This document shows, piece after piece, positions 16,886 through 25,475 of a stretch of 64,000 bases of DNA. Numbering within the stretch: the stretch's first letter is position 1; the number at the start of each line of letters is the position of its first letter. Under the pieces are notes generated by a model, which saw only the letters and a list, made by a program, of their open reading frames with translations, ran no database searches and was not told the DNA's origin. Made by a program: the position numbers and the translations under genes. Source of the DNA: a virus; IMG/VR virus record IMGVR_UViG_3300024496_000030, positions 1 through 64,000 of that record; one strand, given 5' to 3'.

Positions 16886-17704
16886 TCAGCTATCGGTGCC
16901 ACCCACCTGAGAAGCAAAATCAATGAACTCATTGATATCTTCCCAAGCCACAGCAGCAGCCGGACGCAGGTAGTTCACGCGGCAGATAATGTAGCCAGCT
17001 TTGCCAGCATCCTTATCGGTCGAGCTGATGAACACACCGTCACCATCCACGGTGGTGGAGGTCACACCGTTCACGTTGAACACCTTGAAGGTGGTGTCCG
17101 AGGTGACGCGGTAGAACATCGAGTTGGCAAAGTCACCTGCCACGATGCCGCCAGTGGTCACGCTAGTGGTGAAAGGCAGGTCAGCAATGGTGGTGTCGCT
17201 CAGACCCTGAGCAAACAGGGAGCTGGTAGCAGACACAATGGAGCTAGCAGCAGCCAGACCATTTGCTTGAGTTGCAGGCACACCGAACGGAGCGCCAGCG
17301 TTGTTAGGACCGAGCAGCAGACCCTCAGTGCTGGTACCACCGATATCAGCGGTAACAGGCGAGGCAGGGAAACCAGCCAAGCCGCCAGCAGGGATGTCCT
17401 GAGCAATGGCGATAGAAGCACCGTAGATATAAGCAGGACGTGCCGAGGAGGCAGACACTACCAGGGAAGTGCGGTTATCGCGGACCCGATCATCAGGACG
17501 ACGATCAGGAGAAGGAACAGTAATATCAAAGCTCTTGTAGCTAGCTTTGTCAGCAGCGAGGTTGTCGATTTTGACGTAGCCAATCAGCTCAAAAGCTTCA
17601 ACACCAGGCCAGCCATACACACCTTCGGTGTTGTAGGAGGAGAGGCGGTTGATTTGGTTACCGGGCTGGAGAATAGCACCAGCGTTGGACTTGTAAGTAG
17701 CCAT
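16886..17704 (-). CDS. Capsid decoration / virion protein next to the MCP
   Basis: A 272-residue protein starting 18 bp downstream of the major capsid gene, with an AGGAGG-type ribosome site in that gap. It is rich in A, S, G and T and predicted all-beta. Codon use resembles the capsid gene (GC-richer than the rest), consistent with high expression. The position and composition suggest an abundant particle protein such as a head decoration protein. A tail tube protein cannot be excluded. Confidence 0.55.
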   Translation of the reverse strand: MATYKSNAGAILQPGNQINRLSSYNTEGVYGWPGVEAFELIGYVKIDNLAADKASYKSFDITVPSPDRRPDDRVRDNRTSLVVSASSARPAYIYGASIAIAQDIPAGGLAGFPASPVTADIGGTSTEGLLLGPNNAGAPFGVPATQANGLAAASSIVSATSSLFAQGLSDTTIADLPFTTSVTTGGIVAGDFANSMFYRVTSDTTFKVFNVNGVTSTTVDGDGVFISSTDKDAGKAGYIICRVNYLRPAAAVAWEDINEFIDFASQVGGTDS

Positions 17705-17722
17705 TGTTAATTACCTCCTTCC

Positions 17723-18865
17723 TCAAACGATGGTGAACGCAGTGGTCACAAAGTCCTTGTTCAGGTTGGCGAAGCCAGCGTACAGCTGCCAAATCAGGAT
17801 GATAAAGCGGCTGAAGTCATCATTGTTATTGATGAGCACCTGAGCGTTAGGACCACCAATGCCCACACCCACGGCTTGAGGACCGAAGAACAGTGCAGGA
17901 GGAGTGTCGTGAGAAACAGCACCAGCGCCGTCGCCAATGTCAACGGTGATGGTCTTGGAGGGGAAGTTGGTGGACTCGAAGAAACGCACACCTTCAAACA
18001 CGAAGCCAGAAGGCATGGTGGGCTCACCACCAACGAATTGAGCTTGGCCGTACTGACCACCGCCATAGATGGCAGCGTTAGGGTTCATGCCGCTCATCAG
18101 CGGGTTACCAGCGGCAAAGCCGGGGTAACGAGCCACTTCACGGAAGCCCTGATCAGCACGCAGATCCTTCATGAAAGAGGGATCAGCAATACAACGGTAG
18201 TAACCGTCAGCAAACACGGGGACGTTACGCTTGCGGAGGCTCTTCACCACCTCAAGCAGGTCGGTCTTCACGTTGAACTTATAACGCTCAGAGGCATACT
18301 CAGTAGCGGTATAAGCAGTCAGCGTGGTAGCGCCGGTCTTTGCTTTGTTGTTGGGATAGTAGTAACCACCCTGGGTGTCGGAGGACTGACCACGGGACTC
18401 GGACTTGAACAGTTCGTCCAGGAACACACGGTCGCGCCAGCGGCGGTAGTCATCCAGCAGGGTCAGCGAACCGATGGACTGGTGGAACATGTTGAGGTTC
18501 CCGGTGTCCAGCAGCAGACGCTGAGCGGTCATCAGAGTCTCACGAGCAATCTTGAAGGTGCTCGGGAGGTTGGCGTTGTTCGGATCTGCAGGACCGGTGT
18601 ACTCACGCAGAGACACCAGCACCTTGTCCTTAACGATGGACCGGCTGTTAGCAGTACCGATGGTTTGATCCTGGGTACGCTCACGGTTGGTCTTGGTACC
18701 AGGGTTACCCCAGAAGCGGTACCGGTCTAACTGAACCGTTTGGCCGGGCTGTTTGGTGAAATCGTGGACAACCACAGGCTCGCAAGCCATTTCCACGATA
18801 TAAGCTGGGTGGGGACGGTACAGCTCCGCGCCCAACAGCTTGGGAAAGTCGTTATCAATAAACAT
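17723..18865 (-). CDS. Major capsid protein
   Basis: A 380-residue protein, in the size range of HK97-fold major capsid proteins. It resembles the N4 gp56-like group: residues ~75-100 VKDKVLVSLREYTGP, and residues ~210-250 DGYYRCIADPSFMKDLRAD followed by GFREVARYPG, are typical. It lies downstream of terminase, portal and the scaffold candidate, in classic order. It has its own upstream extended -10 promoter and a 134-bp leader with a hairpin, which fits high expression. No obvious processing site is visible. Confidence 0.8.
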   Translation of the reverse strand: MFIDNDFPKLLGAELYRPHPAYIVEMACEPVVVHDFTKQPGQTVQLDRYRFWGNPGTKTNRERTQDQTIGTANSRSIVKDKVLVSLREYTGPADPNNANLPSTFKIARETLMTAQRLLLDTGNLNMFHQSIGSLTLLDDYRRWRDRVFLDELFKSESRGQSSDTQGGYYYPNNKAKTGATTLTAYTATEYASERYKFNVKTDLLEVVKSLRKRNVPVFADGYYRCIADPSFMKDLRADQGFREVARYPGFAAGNPLMSGMNPNAAIYGGGQYGQAQFVGGEPTMPSGFVFEGVRFFESTNFPSKTITVDIGDGAGAVSHDTPPALFFGPQAVGVGIGGPNAQVLINNNDDFSRFIILIWQLYAGFANLNKDFVTTAFTIV

Positions 18866-18970
18866 GTTGGTTATTCAGCGTAGTTTTAGCTGACACCGGA
18901 GATCCAGAAAGATCCCTGACTTGTGGCAAAGAGCCACGGTAAATCTGGGAACTTCCGCCCCATTAATAAA

Positions 18971-18979
18971 ATTATAGCA
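18971..18979 (-). promoter_or_regulatory. Extended -10 promoter for capsid genes
   Basis: On the minus strand the sequence reads TGCTATAAT, a perfect extended -10 (TGn plus TATAAT), about 105 bp before the capsid start. The -35 region is poor, as is usual for extended -10 promoters. A 6-bp inverted repeat (GCAATA...TATTGC, 18977-18994) just upstream could end transcripts from the previous gene. The leader contains a GTGGC/GCCAC hairpin at 18923-18937. Confidence 0.55.
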
Positions 18980-18999
18980 ATACTTACTTATTGCCTTTA

Positions 19000-19671
19000 T
19001 TAATTTTGCCCAATTTGCTGGACAAAGGAACGCAAAAACCTACCTGCACCAAGGCCGCCTAATGCTGCAGCCGCTGGAGCGATTACATAACCTGCAGCTT
19101 GGAATGCGCCAGGGGCAGGGGATACGGGATAACCAGCCTGGTTAACAAGTTGCGTGCCACGACGGCTGGCCTCAATCTCAGAAAGAATGCGACCACTGTT
19201 ATTGAGATAGTTCATCCCTAAAGCAAGGGATGCAGCACGACGCGCAGAAGGAATAGCAGCACTAACACCAATCGTGGCTAACCCTATCACATTAGGATTG
19301 ACGCCACCATAGGTATGACGTTGGATCCATTGGAGTGGGCCACCACCTGCTTCAATGGACTGGTGGCCAAGCTCATGGCCAAGGGTAAACTTACTTGCTT
19401 TATCAACGTTCAAAGAAATTGCATTCTCACCTAGCTTTGAATAGCTGGCGCCAGATGGCTGAACGTTTGCAGTAATGGTTGGATTTAATCCTGTTTGTTG
19501 AGTATATTGACCAACAATTTGATTAAGGGCTGGCTGCTCAAAAGCAGATCCAGTCTCCTGCATTCCACGTTGTTGATATTGTTTAATGGCACCACGTTGT
19601 AAAGCACGTGCACCAGCCATGCCAGCTAGTGCAACGCCACTTTGCAATGCTGTTTTAGCAGCTTGATTCAC
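19000..19671 (-). CDS. HELGH metalloprotease-like virion protein
   Basis: A 223-residue protein. Residues ~95-105 read FTLGHELGHQSIEAG, a zincin HExxH motif, and ~65 residues later SEIEASRRG could provide a third ligand (E within ExxA), as in M48-like and related neutral zinc peptidases. The flanks are Gly/Ala-rich and may insert in membranes (residues ~10-25, ~185-210). Its position between scaffold and capsid genes makes it a candidate prohead maturation protease, though such proteases are usually serine type. Alternatively it is an injected enzyme. Confidence 0.55.
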   Translation of the reverse strand: MNQAAKTALQSGVALAGMAGARALQRGAIKQYQQRGMQETGSAFEQPALNQIVGQYTQQTGLNPTITANVQPSGASYSKLGENAISLNVDKASKFTLGHELGHQSIEAGGGPLQWIQRHTYGGVNPNVIGLATIGVSAAIPSARRAASLALGMNYLNNSGRILSEIEASRRGTQLVNQAGYPVSPAPGAFQAAGYVIAPAAAALGGLGAGRFLRSFVQQIGQN

Positions 19672-19871
19672 TCGGGATCAAAGTATGGTTCAACATCTTG
19701 GTAACCGGCAGAACGGTTCCAATAGTTGTAGCTATTAGGAGGCAGAGGACCAATCCGTTCATACGGGTTGTAGTCCATTGGTTGCAGTGTTGCCATTTCA
19801 GAGCGGATCTCTGGGATCAATTGCTCTGTATAAGCTTTTAATTGTTGCTTTGCTTTATCAGCTTTAGACAT
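19668..19871 (-). CDS. Small virion-operon protein
   Basis: A 67-residue protein with a charged helical N-terminus (residues 1-30, KADKAKQQLKAYTEQLIPEI) and a proline/tyrosine-rich C-terminus. It overlaps both neighbours by 1-4 bp, so translation is coupled. It is not recognised; it may be a minor head component. Confidence 0.5.
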   Translation of the reverse strand: MSKADKAKQQLKAYTEQLIPEIRSEMATLQPMDYNPYERIGPLPPNSYNYWNRSAGYQDVEPYFDPE

Positions 19872-20428
19872 CAGGATTCAGCCTCAGGTCCGTTGTTGTA
19901 CATGGCCTCTGGCCCCATTGCAGCACGCAGTAAACGCTGACGCTCTTGCGCAGTCTTCATGTCATAGGACATGCGCATCTGTTGCATACCCAGTGGAGAA
20001 CCGGGTTGGTTTAAAGCGATATAGCTTGTTTGTAAATCAGAAGGCATTACGTTACCGCCCATGCGTCCTGCTTCGGGTGGAACGCGGTTACGGGGATCAG
20101 TGATGTGATACCCCATCAAGGCATTCATGCCAGCATTAGCACCCATGCCACCAACAAAGGCACCAGTCATTGCAGCGCCAGCAGCGGCAAGACCGACATC
20201 ACGTTTTTTGATAGCACCTTTCATTCCAACAGAACTACCAAATTGTTGAGCCTGGCTACCCATGGTCTGCAAGAATTGTCCTACTTTCTGACCAACACCA
20301 CTGCTTGCAGATTCTGCTGCTTTCATTCCTGCTTGTGCAACTTGTGCACCCTTTTGTTCAATGCCACGTGCAATGCCGCCTCCTAAATAAGCAGCTGCAG
20401 TACGTGCAGATTCTGGAAGCATTGCCAT
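19871..20428 (-). CDS. Gly/Ala-rich virion protein
   Basis: A 185-residue protein with long A/G/S-rich helical stretches. One segment (residues ~75-105, VGLAAAGAAMTGAFVGGMGA) is hydrophobic enough to enter a membrane. The C-terminus is methionine- and arginine-rich (MQQMRMSYDMKTAQERQRLL). It is the first gene after a strong terminator, so it may be expressed from read-through or a local promoter. A possible ejection or inner capsid protein; not recognised. Confidence 0.5.
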   Translation of the reverse strand: MAMLPESARTAAAYLGGGIARGIEQKGAQVAQAGMKAAESASSGVGQKVGQFLQTMGSQAQQFGSSVGMKGAIKKRDVGLAAAGAAMTGAFVGGMGANAGMNALMGYHITDPRNRVPPEAGRMGGNVMPSDLQTSYIALNQPGSPLGMQQMRMSYDMKTAQERQRLLRAAMGPEAMYNNGPEAES

Positions 20429-20437
20429 ATCTTTAAA

Positions 20438-20467
20438 ATAAAAAAGGGGCAGTAATCACTACCCCTT
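20438..20467 (-). terminator. Rho-independent terminator after portal/scaffold genes
   Basis: On the minus strand AAGGGGTAG and CTGCCCCTT form a 9-bp stem with one T-G pair and a 6-nt loop, followed by TTTTTTA. It lies 27 bp after the scaffold-candidate stop and separates terminase/portal transcripts from the downstream capsid group. Confidence 0.8.
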
Positions 20468-20493
20468 ATTCTAAACTCAATTGTTTTTAAAGA

Positions 20494-21468
20494 TCAGTCC
20501 ATCACCAGGAGTTTCTGGCGGAACACACCGGGATTGCGCTGAGCCTGCGACAGATAACGCCAAGCATTTGCAGGGTCACGTTCAGCCACGTTGCCAAAGT
20601 TATCCCAGAAGTTTTGCGAATCCATGTCTAGCTGAGGACTGGGAGGAACTGGCATATTGGCCCGCTCCAGAGAGGGGTTGTAGTACTCCTGCTCAGGATA
20701 AGCTTGCTGCTCTTGATAACCATAAGCAGGTTGCTCATCTTTAACGGGGTAGGGACCGTTCTCACCGAAGAACTCACAGGTGTAATCAGCCAGTACATCA
20801 GGATCAGTCAAGATCCGTTCGTAAGCTTGATGTTCCTGGGCCAGTTCTTCCAGCAGTTGAACAGCTTCTGTCAGTTGCTCATAACGAGCAATCAAAGCAT
20901 CTTCAACGGTGCAGGCATATTCATTGAGAACAGCAGGAGCATCGGCACCGAAGTGATCAATAACCTCAAGACTTTGAGGACTTACCCCGTTTGCGAGGAG
21001 CTGCTGCGTTGTTATTTCCTGCGATGTTTGGGAAGAGTTGGGCGAGTAACCCTGGCTGGACGGATAGATCGGGGCTGCCGAATTGTTGCTGTACCCCACG
21101 CTCTGTTGGGAACTGAAGCTGGCCGGGTCGATTCCTTGTGTCGGTGCGGACTGTTGACCCTGGAACGGGAATTGAACTGGTGAACTCAGGAGTGACACCA
21201 CCCGGTTGAACGCTTCCTTGTACGGGTTCTCCGCTGTAGGTTGGGACGGCTGGTACGACTGGATAGGGGCGTAAGGTGCCGCCGAGATCTGCGCCTGCAT
21301 CTGGGGCGCTGGTGCTTGGGCCGGCTGGTAAGGTGCCACCCACTGGCTGGTTGTTGCCACCGGAGCCTGCGCTGCCGTCTGTTGTGCTACCGGCGCCGCG
21401 TAGCTGCTCGGCGGGGTCGAATACTGTTGGGGTACCGATTGGATCGGCGCTGCGGTATCGGCCTGCAT
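20494..21468 (-). CDS. Scaffold-type protein, gene overlaps portal gene
   Basis: A 324-residue protein. Residues 1-160 are disordered and rich in P, Q, A, S and Y; residues ~160-230 form an acidic helical region (LNEYACTVEDALIARYEQLT, LLEELAQEH); the C-terminus (WRYLSQAQRNPGVFRQKLLVMD) is helical. Acidic, helical and located between portal and capsid genes, it is the best scaffold candidate. The ATG at 21468 has a good AGAGGT ribosome site 6 bp upstream. Its first ~168 codons overlap the 3' end of the portal gene in a different frame, with both frames open. Confidence 0.6.
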   Translation of the reverse strand: MQADTAAPIQSVPQQYSTPPSSYAAPVAQQTAAQAPVATTSQWVAPYQPAQAPAPQMQAQISAAPYAPIQSYQPSQPTAENPYKEAFNRVVSLLSSPVQFPFQGQQSAPTQGIDPASFSSQQSVGYSNNSAAPIYPSSQGYSPNSSQTSQEITTQQLLANGVSPQSLEVIDHFGADAPAVLNEYACTVEDALIARYEQLTEAVQLLEELAQEHQAYERILTDPDVLADYTCEFFGENGPYPVKDEQPAYGYQEQQAYPEQEYYNPSLERANMPVPPSPQLDMDSQNFWDNFGNVAERDPANAWRYLSQAQRNPGVFRQKLLVMD

Positions 21469-23200
21469 AAGTTACCTCTTTCTGGAGACTTTCGAGTGTT
21501 CTGTAAAGGAATGGCGTCAGATCAAGACGCGGATCAGCTGCCAGAGGGAGATCTGGGCGCTGGGGGTGAGGAGTGCGCATCTCTTGATTAATGAGATCAA
21601 GGAACGATGCATACGCTCGTTGCACTTGGCCAACCATCCGGAAGGGATAACCAGAGAGCATTTCTGCTACCTCGTCATCCGTCTTGGACGGGAACAAGTA
21701 CTTAAGTGCCTCAATACTATCAACACCCAATTCTTGTAAGTTACGGGTAAAGATAGATTGATTAACTTTGTCCTGTGGCGTGTCTTCATAAACAGGACCC
21801 ATCCAGCGCCAAAGCACTGTGCGGTCGCCGTCAGGGGCAAGACCAATGACACCATTAGGAATTTCTTTGGTTTCAAAAGCTTTATCGAGAGCTTTCTCTA
21901 AACCCTTCTCATACTTTTCTTTTGCTTTTTGATGTTTCTCTAATGCTGCTTCATCTGCATTCTCAGGCAATATCGGATATGTTAACCCAGATGCAACTGC
22001 TAATGATTTACGGAAGAGCTGTTCTTCCTGATAGATCATCAACTCAAAGCAACGGCAGATGCCATAGGTATAGAGCTGCAGACACTTTTTCTTTGCTGTG
22101 GCGCTAACACGTCCGTAAGCTGATTTGATTTCAGTTGCGGTGACGTTAGTAATCGACAGGTCATCAATACCACCAAGCGCCAGGCGAATCTCAGAACGCA
22201 ACTGATCCACATAGCGGGACTGGTCTGTACTGATGGCGTTAGGTGTAATGAAACCAACGCGATCAGTCGGCTCCAGGTTGGCAATCACCCGTGGCACACG
22301 TAGGCCGCCACCAGGAAGTCCGATGTAGCCAGCTTGCTTGCGCTCTGTTGGATCCTGTTTAAAGGTGGAGCTAGAGAGGGAGAACTCAGATTGGAAACCA
22401 GATTGGCTTGCAATGCTGGGGCGTTGTACTGCACCTTCCTGTGACGACTCAACAATGTCGTGCTTTGGACGGGAGGACAGCAGTGTGGGGTTACCAAAGA
22501 ACGACAGGTTTGCCCTGATGTTCTTGACCATCTCATCGTGAGCAATGATCTGGTTAGCTAACCATTCAAACTCACCGCTGCCATCAGTACCAAAAGCGTC
22601 AGGGTTATTGAGAACTTCTACGCATGGAATAAAGCCCAGCGTGTTCTCAAGTACTTTGTTATCGTTGAAATTAAGTGTCGTCTCCAGGGAATCAAACGAC
22701 AGTTCTTGTTCACTGTGGAGTTCGTGAATCTCACTTGGCGTGATACGGAGCCGCACATAACGCTTATCAGTAACCAGGCCTACGCCACCAAATCCACGAC
22801 TGGATTTAACCTTATATGCATAGATGATGATGACTTCTTCTAGATCACCATCTGGAGAGTAATAAGTACGGTAAGCATCTTTATCAAACCAATACAAACG
22901 ATAGGTTTTCTTTGTTGGCCTGATGTAAAACAGTCCTTTACCGTAAGATAAAAACCGATCCCAAATAGAATCTAAGCGTGCATCTAAACGATTGAACTTG
23001 ATAACTTGTTGGATAAAATCAAAACGTTGCGTTCCAAAGTTATCTTGATTGGGATAAAACTCGACGCCCTGCCGAATCCCAAACATTTTCATTTGGGAGA
23101 GGTGGGCATTGATGAGCATCGTGTCTGCCGTGCCCGTGGACTCACGGTTCACAACAGCTTTGAGCATTCCTTCTAAAACGGATTGGCTCTGGGTGCTCAT
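20966..23200 (-). CDS. Portal protein
   Basis: A 744-residue protein. Residues 1-570 look like a large podovirus/siphovirus-type portal: N-terminal helices, SIWDRFLSYGKGLFYIRP, central wing-stem features (LPGGGLRVPRVIANLEPTD, ALGGIDDLSITNVTATEIKS) and helical KKKCLQLYTYGICRCFEL. The last ~165 residues are disordered, rich in P, G, T and S, and end RKRGKSSKS; this part overlaps the scaffold-candidate gene. It follows the terminase and AbrB-fold genes. It forms the dodecameric DNA entry ring at one capsid vertex. Confidence 0.75.
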   Translation of the reverse strand: MSTQSQSVLEGMLKAVVNRESTGTADTMLINAHLSQMKMFGIRQGVEFYPNQDNFGTQRFDFIQQVIKFNRLDARLDSIWDRFLSYGKGLFYIRPTKKTYRLYWFDKDAYRTYYSPDGDLEEVIIIYAYKVKSSRGFGGVGLVTDKRYVRLRITPSEIHELHSEQELSFDSLETTLNFNDNKVLENTLGFIPCVEVLNNPDAFGTDGSGEFEWLANQIIAHDEMVKNIRANLSFFGNPTLLSSRPKHDIVESSQEGAVQRPSIASQSGFQSEFSLSSSTFKQDPTERKQAGYIGLPGGGLRVPRVIANLEPTDRVGFITPNAISTDQSRYVDQLRSEIRLALGGIDDLSITNVTATEIKSAYGRVSATAKKKCLQLYTYGICRCFELMIYQEEQLFRKSLAVASGLTYPILPENADEAALEKHQKAKEKYEKGLEKALDKAFETKEIPNGVIGLAPDGDRTVLWRWMGPVYEDTPQDKVNQSIFTRNLQELGVDSIEALKYLFPSKTDDEVAEMLSGYPFRMVGQVQRAYASFLDLINQEMRTPHPQRPDLPLAADPRLDLTPFLYRTLESLQKEVTYAGRYRSADPIGTPTVFDPAEQLRGAGSTTDGSAGSGGNNQPVGGTLPAGPSTSAPDAGADLGGTLRPYPVVPAVPTYSGEPVQGSVQPGGVTPEFTSSIPVPGSTVRTDTRNRPGQLQFPTERGVQQQFGSPDLSVQPGLLAQLFPNIAGNNNAAAPRKRGKSSKS

Positions 23201-23216
23201 AGTGGGAAAAAATTAA

Positions 23217-23402
23217 TTAGTTGTCTTCGATCTCGTAACCAGTTTGCAGGCGCCGTAAGGTAATTACGTCATCCTCTACCTCAATATCAAACTCAGTTCC
23301 TGGTTGGAGCGCCATGTCGTGACACAGCTCATCAGGTAAAGGAATGATAGCTGAACCGTAAGCATCTTGCTCAAGTTCAACAACAAAGTAACCGGTGCTC
23401 AT
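23217..23402 (-). CDS. AbrB/MazE-fold small protein
   Basis: A 61-residue protein with the swapped-hairpin AbrB/SpoVT pattern: IPLPDELCHDMALQPGTEFD followed by IEVEDDVITLRR. Usually such proteins bind DNA as dimers, as regulators or antitoxins. No toxin gene is adjacent; it sits between terminase and portal. A second protein of the same fold is encoded at 62330. It could regulate late genes or be a small structural derivative. Confidence 0.6.
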   Translation of the reverse strand: MSTGYFVVELEQDAYGSAIIPLPDELCHDMALQPGTEFDIEVEDDVITLRRLQTGYEIEDN

Positions 23403-23442
23403 TTGGACGTAGTATCAGTCTAATTCCGACAATACTCTAACC

Positions 23443-24966
23443 TTAATATTCCAACTCCAACTTGCCCCGTGTCATCAGGCCATTGCAGAGCCAGACCATG
23501 GCATCCACACAATCGTCGTGAGAGCTAACGCCAAAGTTAATGATCTCATCATGGAGCGCTTGGAACTTGCGATACTTGTTGAAGAAGATCTTGCGCTGCT
23601 CAAACAGACCCATGATGCCCCGGAAGCGTGCCAGTTTGTCGCCACGGAATCCTTTGACTGGATGCCAGATCATGTTGTAGAGACCGTGCTCACCTAAACA
23701 GATGCGCTTGAAGTCCGCCTCCAGAGATGCTTGGTAGGCCACCGCTTCTGACCAAATATCCACGTTGGATCCAGTGGGGAAATATTTGTCACCATCTTTA
23801 TAAACAATTCCCCATTCATACATCATTTCCATCATGGCTTCTAGCTTCTCCAGGTTGCCCATCAACCGGAGGCGCTTGGTATCAATGATGTAGATCTTGT
23901 CCCCAACCCTACCCCCTAGTACAAACACACTATAGTCATTACGTTCACGGACACCAGCTGATAGGTCAACACCAACGCCCAACGTGTCGAACTCAGTTGG
24001 GATCTTGCTCTTGATTAGCAGCTCAGGAGAAACCGACAGCTCACTGGTTTGGATAATCTGGTTTTGATACTGGAAACTAAAACTGATGGGAGCCTGGCGC
24101 TTACGATCTTGCAAGTATTCCAGTGACCACATCTCAGGCCAGTAGGATTTATCGTCACCATTCTCATCAACTGTAATGGCAGATTGAACAATCTGCACCC
24201 AATCATTGGCTGGCGTAAAGGTTGTGTTGTGAATGTCGTCATGGCGGAATCGGGTGCCAAGACAGATAGCCCGAGCACCTTCAAACATGGTCGGAACAAT
24301 AACTGAGTTCCAGTTATCTTCCATGGCTGCACGAATATCTTTGTTCTTAATATCGTCTGCACTCTTGATAGCGTCATCAATAATACAAAGGTGCGAACGT
24401 TTTGAGGTCACAGCACCTTTCAAACCTGCACAACAAACAGTAAATTCTTCTTCACCAGTTGATCTAATCCCTGCAAACTTCCAATCAATACTCCAATATT
24501 CGTTAGAGTTGATCCCTTTGGCAATCTTAACCATTGGGAAGATTTCTTTATAGTGCTTATTCTCTTCAATGATTCGTTTAATGGCTGCACTCTTAGGACG
24601 TGCAACATCAACTGTGTAAGAAATATAGAGAATCTTTAGCGGTTTCTTGTGCAGTGCATGGATACCAATCGACCACGCTGTAAACAAACCAAGCACCGTG
24701 GATTTTGCTGAACCCCGTGGCGCCAGGATGTCTACATTGGGGCCAGCAATACCAATCAAACATTCAGAGTTGTTGCCTGTGCAAAGGTGCTCATGCCATA
24801 GGCGCATGTGCGTTGCAGGTGGTTTCTCACCTACAACATCACAGAAGTAAGAAAAATCAACCCGTGCTCTTTCAATATCAATATCGCTGGTCTTCTTAAC
24901 AACCTGTTGCTTTGCACCGGCACGGGCAGTCCGCCTGTAAACAGCGTAAAGGGATGTGTTTGCCAT
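23443..24966 (-). CDS. terL: Terminase large subunit
   Basis: A 507-residue protein with the full ATPase-nuclease plan. Walker A lies at residues ~82-90 (APRGSAKST), Walker B at ~193-198 (LCIIDD) and a coupling-type motif near 245 (CLGTRFRHDD). The RNase H-like nuclease has acidic residues in VGVDLSAG (~333) and in HDDCVDAMVW (~480). It pumps DNA into the prohead through the portal and cuts concatemers. The candidate small subunit is directly upstream in transcription order. Confidence 0.9.
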   Translation of the reverse strand: MANTSLYAVYRRTARAGAKQQVVKKTSDIDIERARVDFSYFCDVVGEKPPATHMRLWHEHLCTGNNSECLIGIAGPNVDILAPRGSAKSTVLGLFTAWSIGIHALHKKPLKILYISYTVDVARPKSAAIKRIIEENKHYKEIFPMVKIAKGINSNEYWSIDWKFAGIRSTGEEEFTVCCAGLKGAVTSKRSHLCIIDDAIKSADDIKNKDIRAAMEDNWNSVIVPTMFEGARAICLGTRFRHDDIHNTTFTPANDWVQIVQSAITVDENGDDKSYWPEMWSLEYLQDRKRQAPISFSFQYQNQIIQTSELSVSPELLIKSKIPTEFDTLGVGVDLSAGVRERNDYSVFVLGGRVGDKIYIIDTKRLRLMGNLEKLEAMMEMMYEWGIVYKDGDKYFPTGSNVDIWSEAVAYQASLEADFKRICLGEHGLYNMIWHPVKGFRGDKLARFRGIMGLFEQRKIFFNKYRKFQALHDEIINFGVSSHDDCVDAMVWLCNGLMTRGKLELEY

Positions 24967-24989
24967 CCCCTTACCCTAACTCCCTACAC

Positions 24990-25475
24990 TCAGGATTCTT
25001 CCGCCAGGATTTTTGTCCACACAGCCATGACTGCATCCTGGAGTGGACCTTCAATGGGATCATCCTTAAAGATCAAAACAATCTCACGCAACGCCCGATC
25101 AGCACCAGCAAGGATCAAACCTTGCTTATCACCAACGTAGCGTTCATCTTGAATTTGCTTGATGGCACCACGCAGTTCTTTCTGGAGCATGGCGATACGA
25201 GCAGTGCCGTTATCTTGTTTCACCATGCCCAGATCAATGGCTTGACGTAGCTTCTCTACGTCTTCTCGCATACTGCCTACTTCAATCTCCAGGATCTGTT
25301 GGAGATTAGTTTTCTTAAAGGTGGACTGCTGCCACTGGTCACAATCAACGATGCTACCTGTATACCCAAGAAAACGGGCATACAGGTACATTTGGATCGG
25401 AGAACTGTGCTTTTTACAGAATGTAAGGAACGCTTCTTTTTCGTTAGGAGTTAAAGTTTCTAGCCAATCAATCAT
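24990..25475 (-). CDS. Candidate terminase small subunit
   Basis: A 161-residue, mostly helical protein. Residues 1-60 could be a helix-turn-helix-like region (TPNEKEAFLTFCKKH, IQMYLYARFLGYTGS), followed by a long coiled-coil-like helix (residues ~65-120). Size, helical content and location immediately before the large terminase gene favour a DNA-recognition subunit. No diagnostic motif is present. Confidence 0.5.
   Translation of the reverse strand: MIDWLETLTPNEKEAFLTFCKKHSSPIQMYLYARFLGYTGSIVDCDQWQQSTFKKTNLQQILEIEVGSMREDVEKLRQAIDLGMVKQDNGTARIAMLQKELRGAIKQIQDERYVGDKQGLILAGADRALREIVLIFKDDPIEGPLQDAVMAVWTKILAEES

Noticed and set aside
16805-17710. Long plus-strand frame opposite the decoration-type gene (301 codons)
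   Set aside because: It is the antisense shadow of a GC-rich, highly biased gene. Its product is H/S/R-rich without any domain-like pattern.
17876-18730. Long plus-strand frame opposite the major capsid gene (284 codons)
   Set aside because: Shadow of the capsid gene caused by codon bias; the capsid frame is clearly the coding one.
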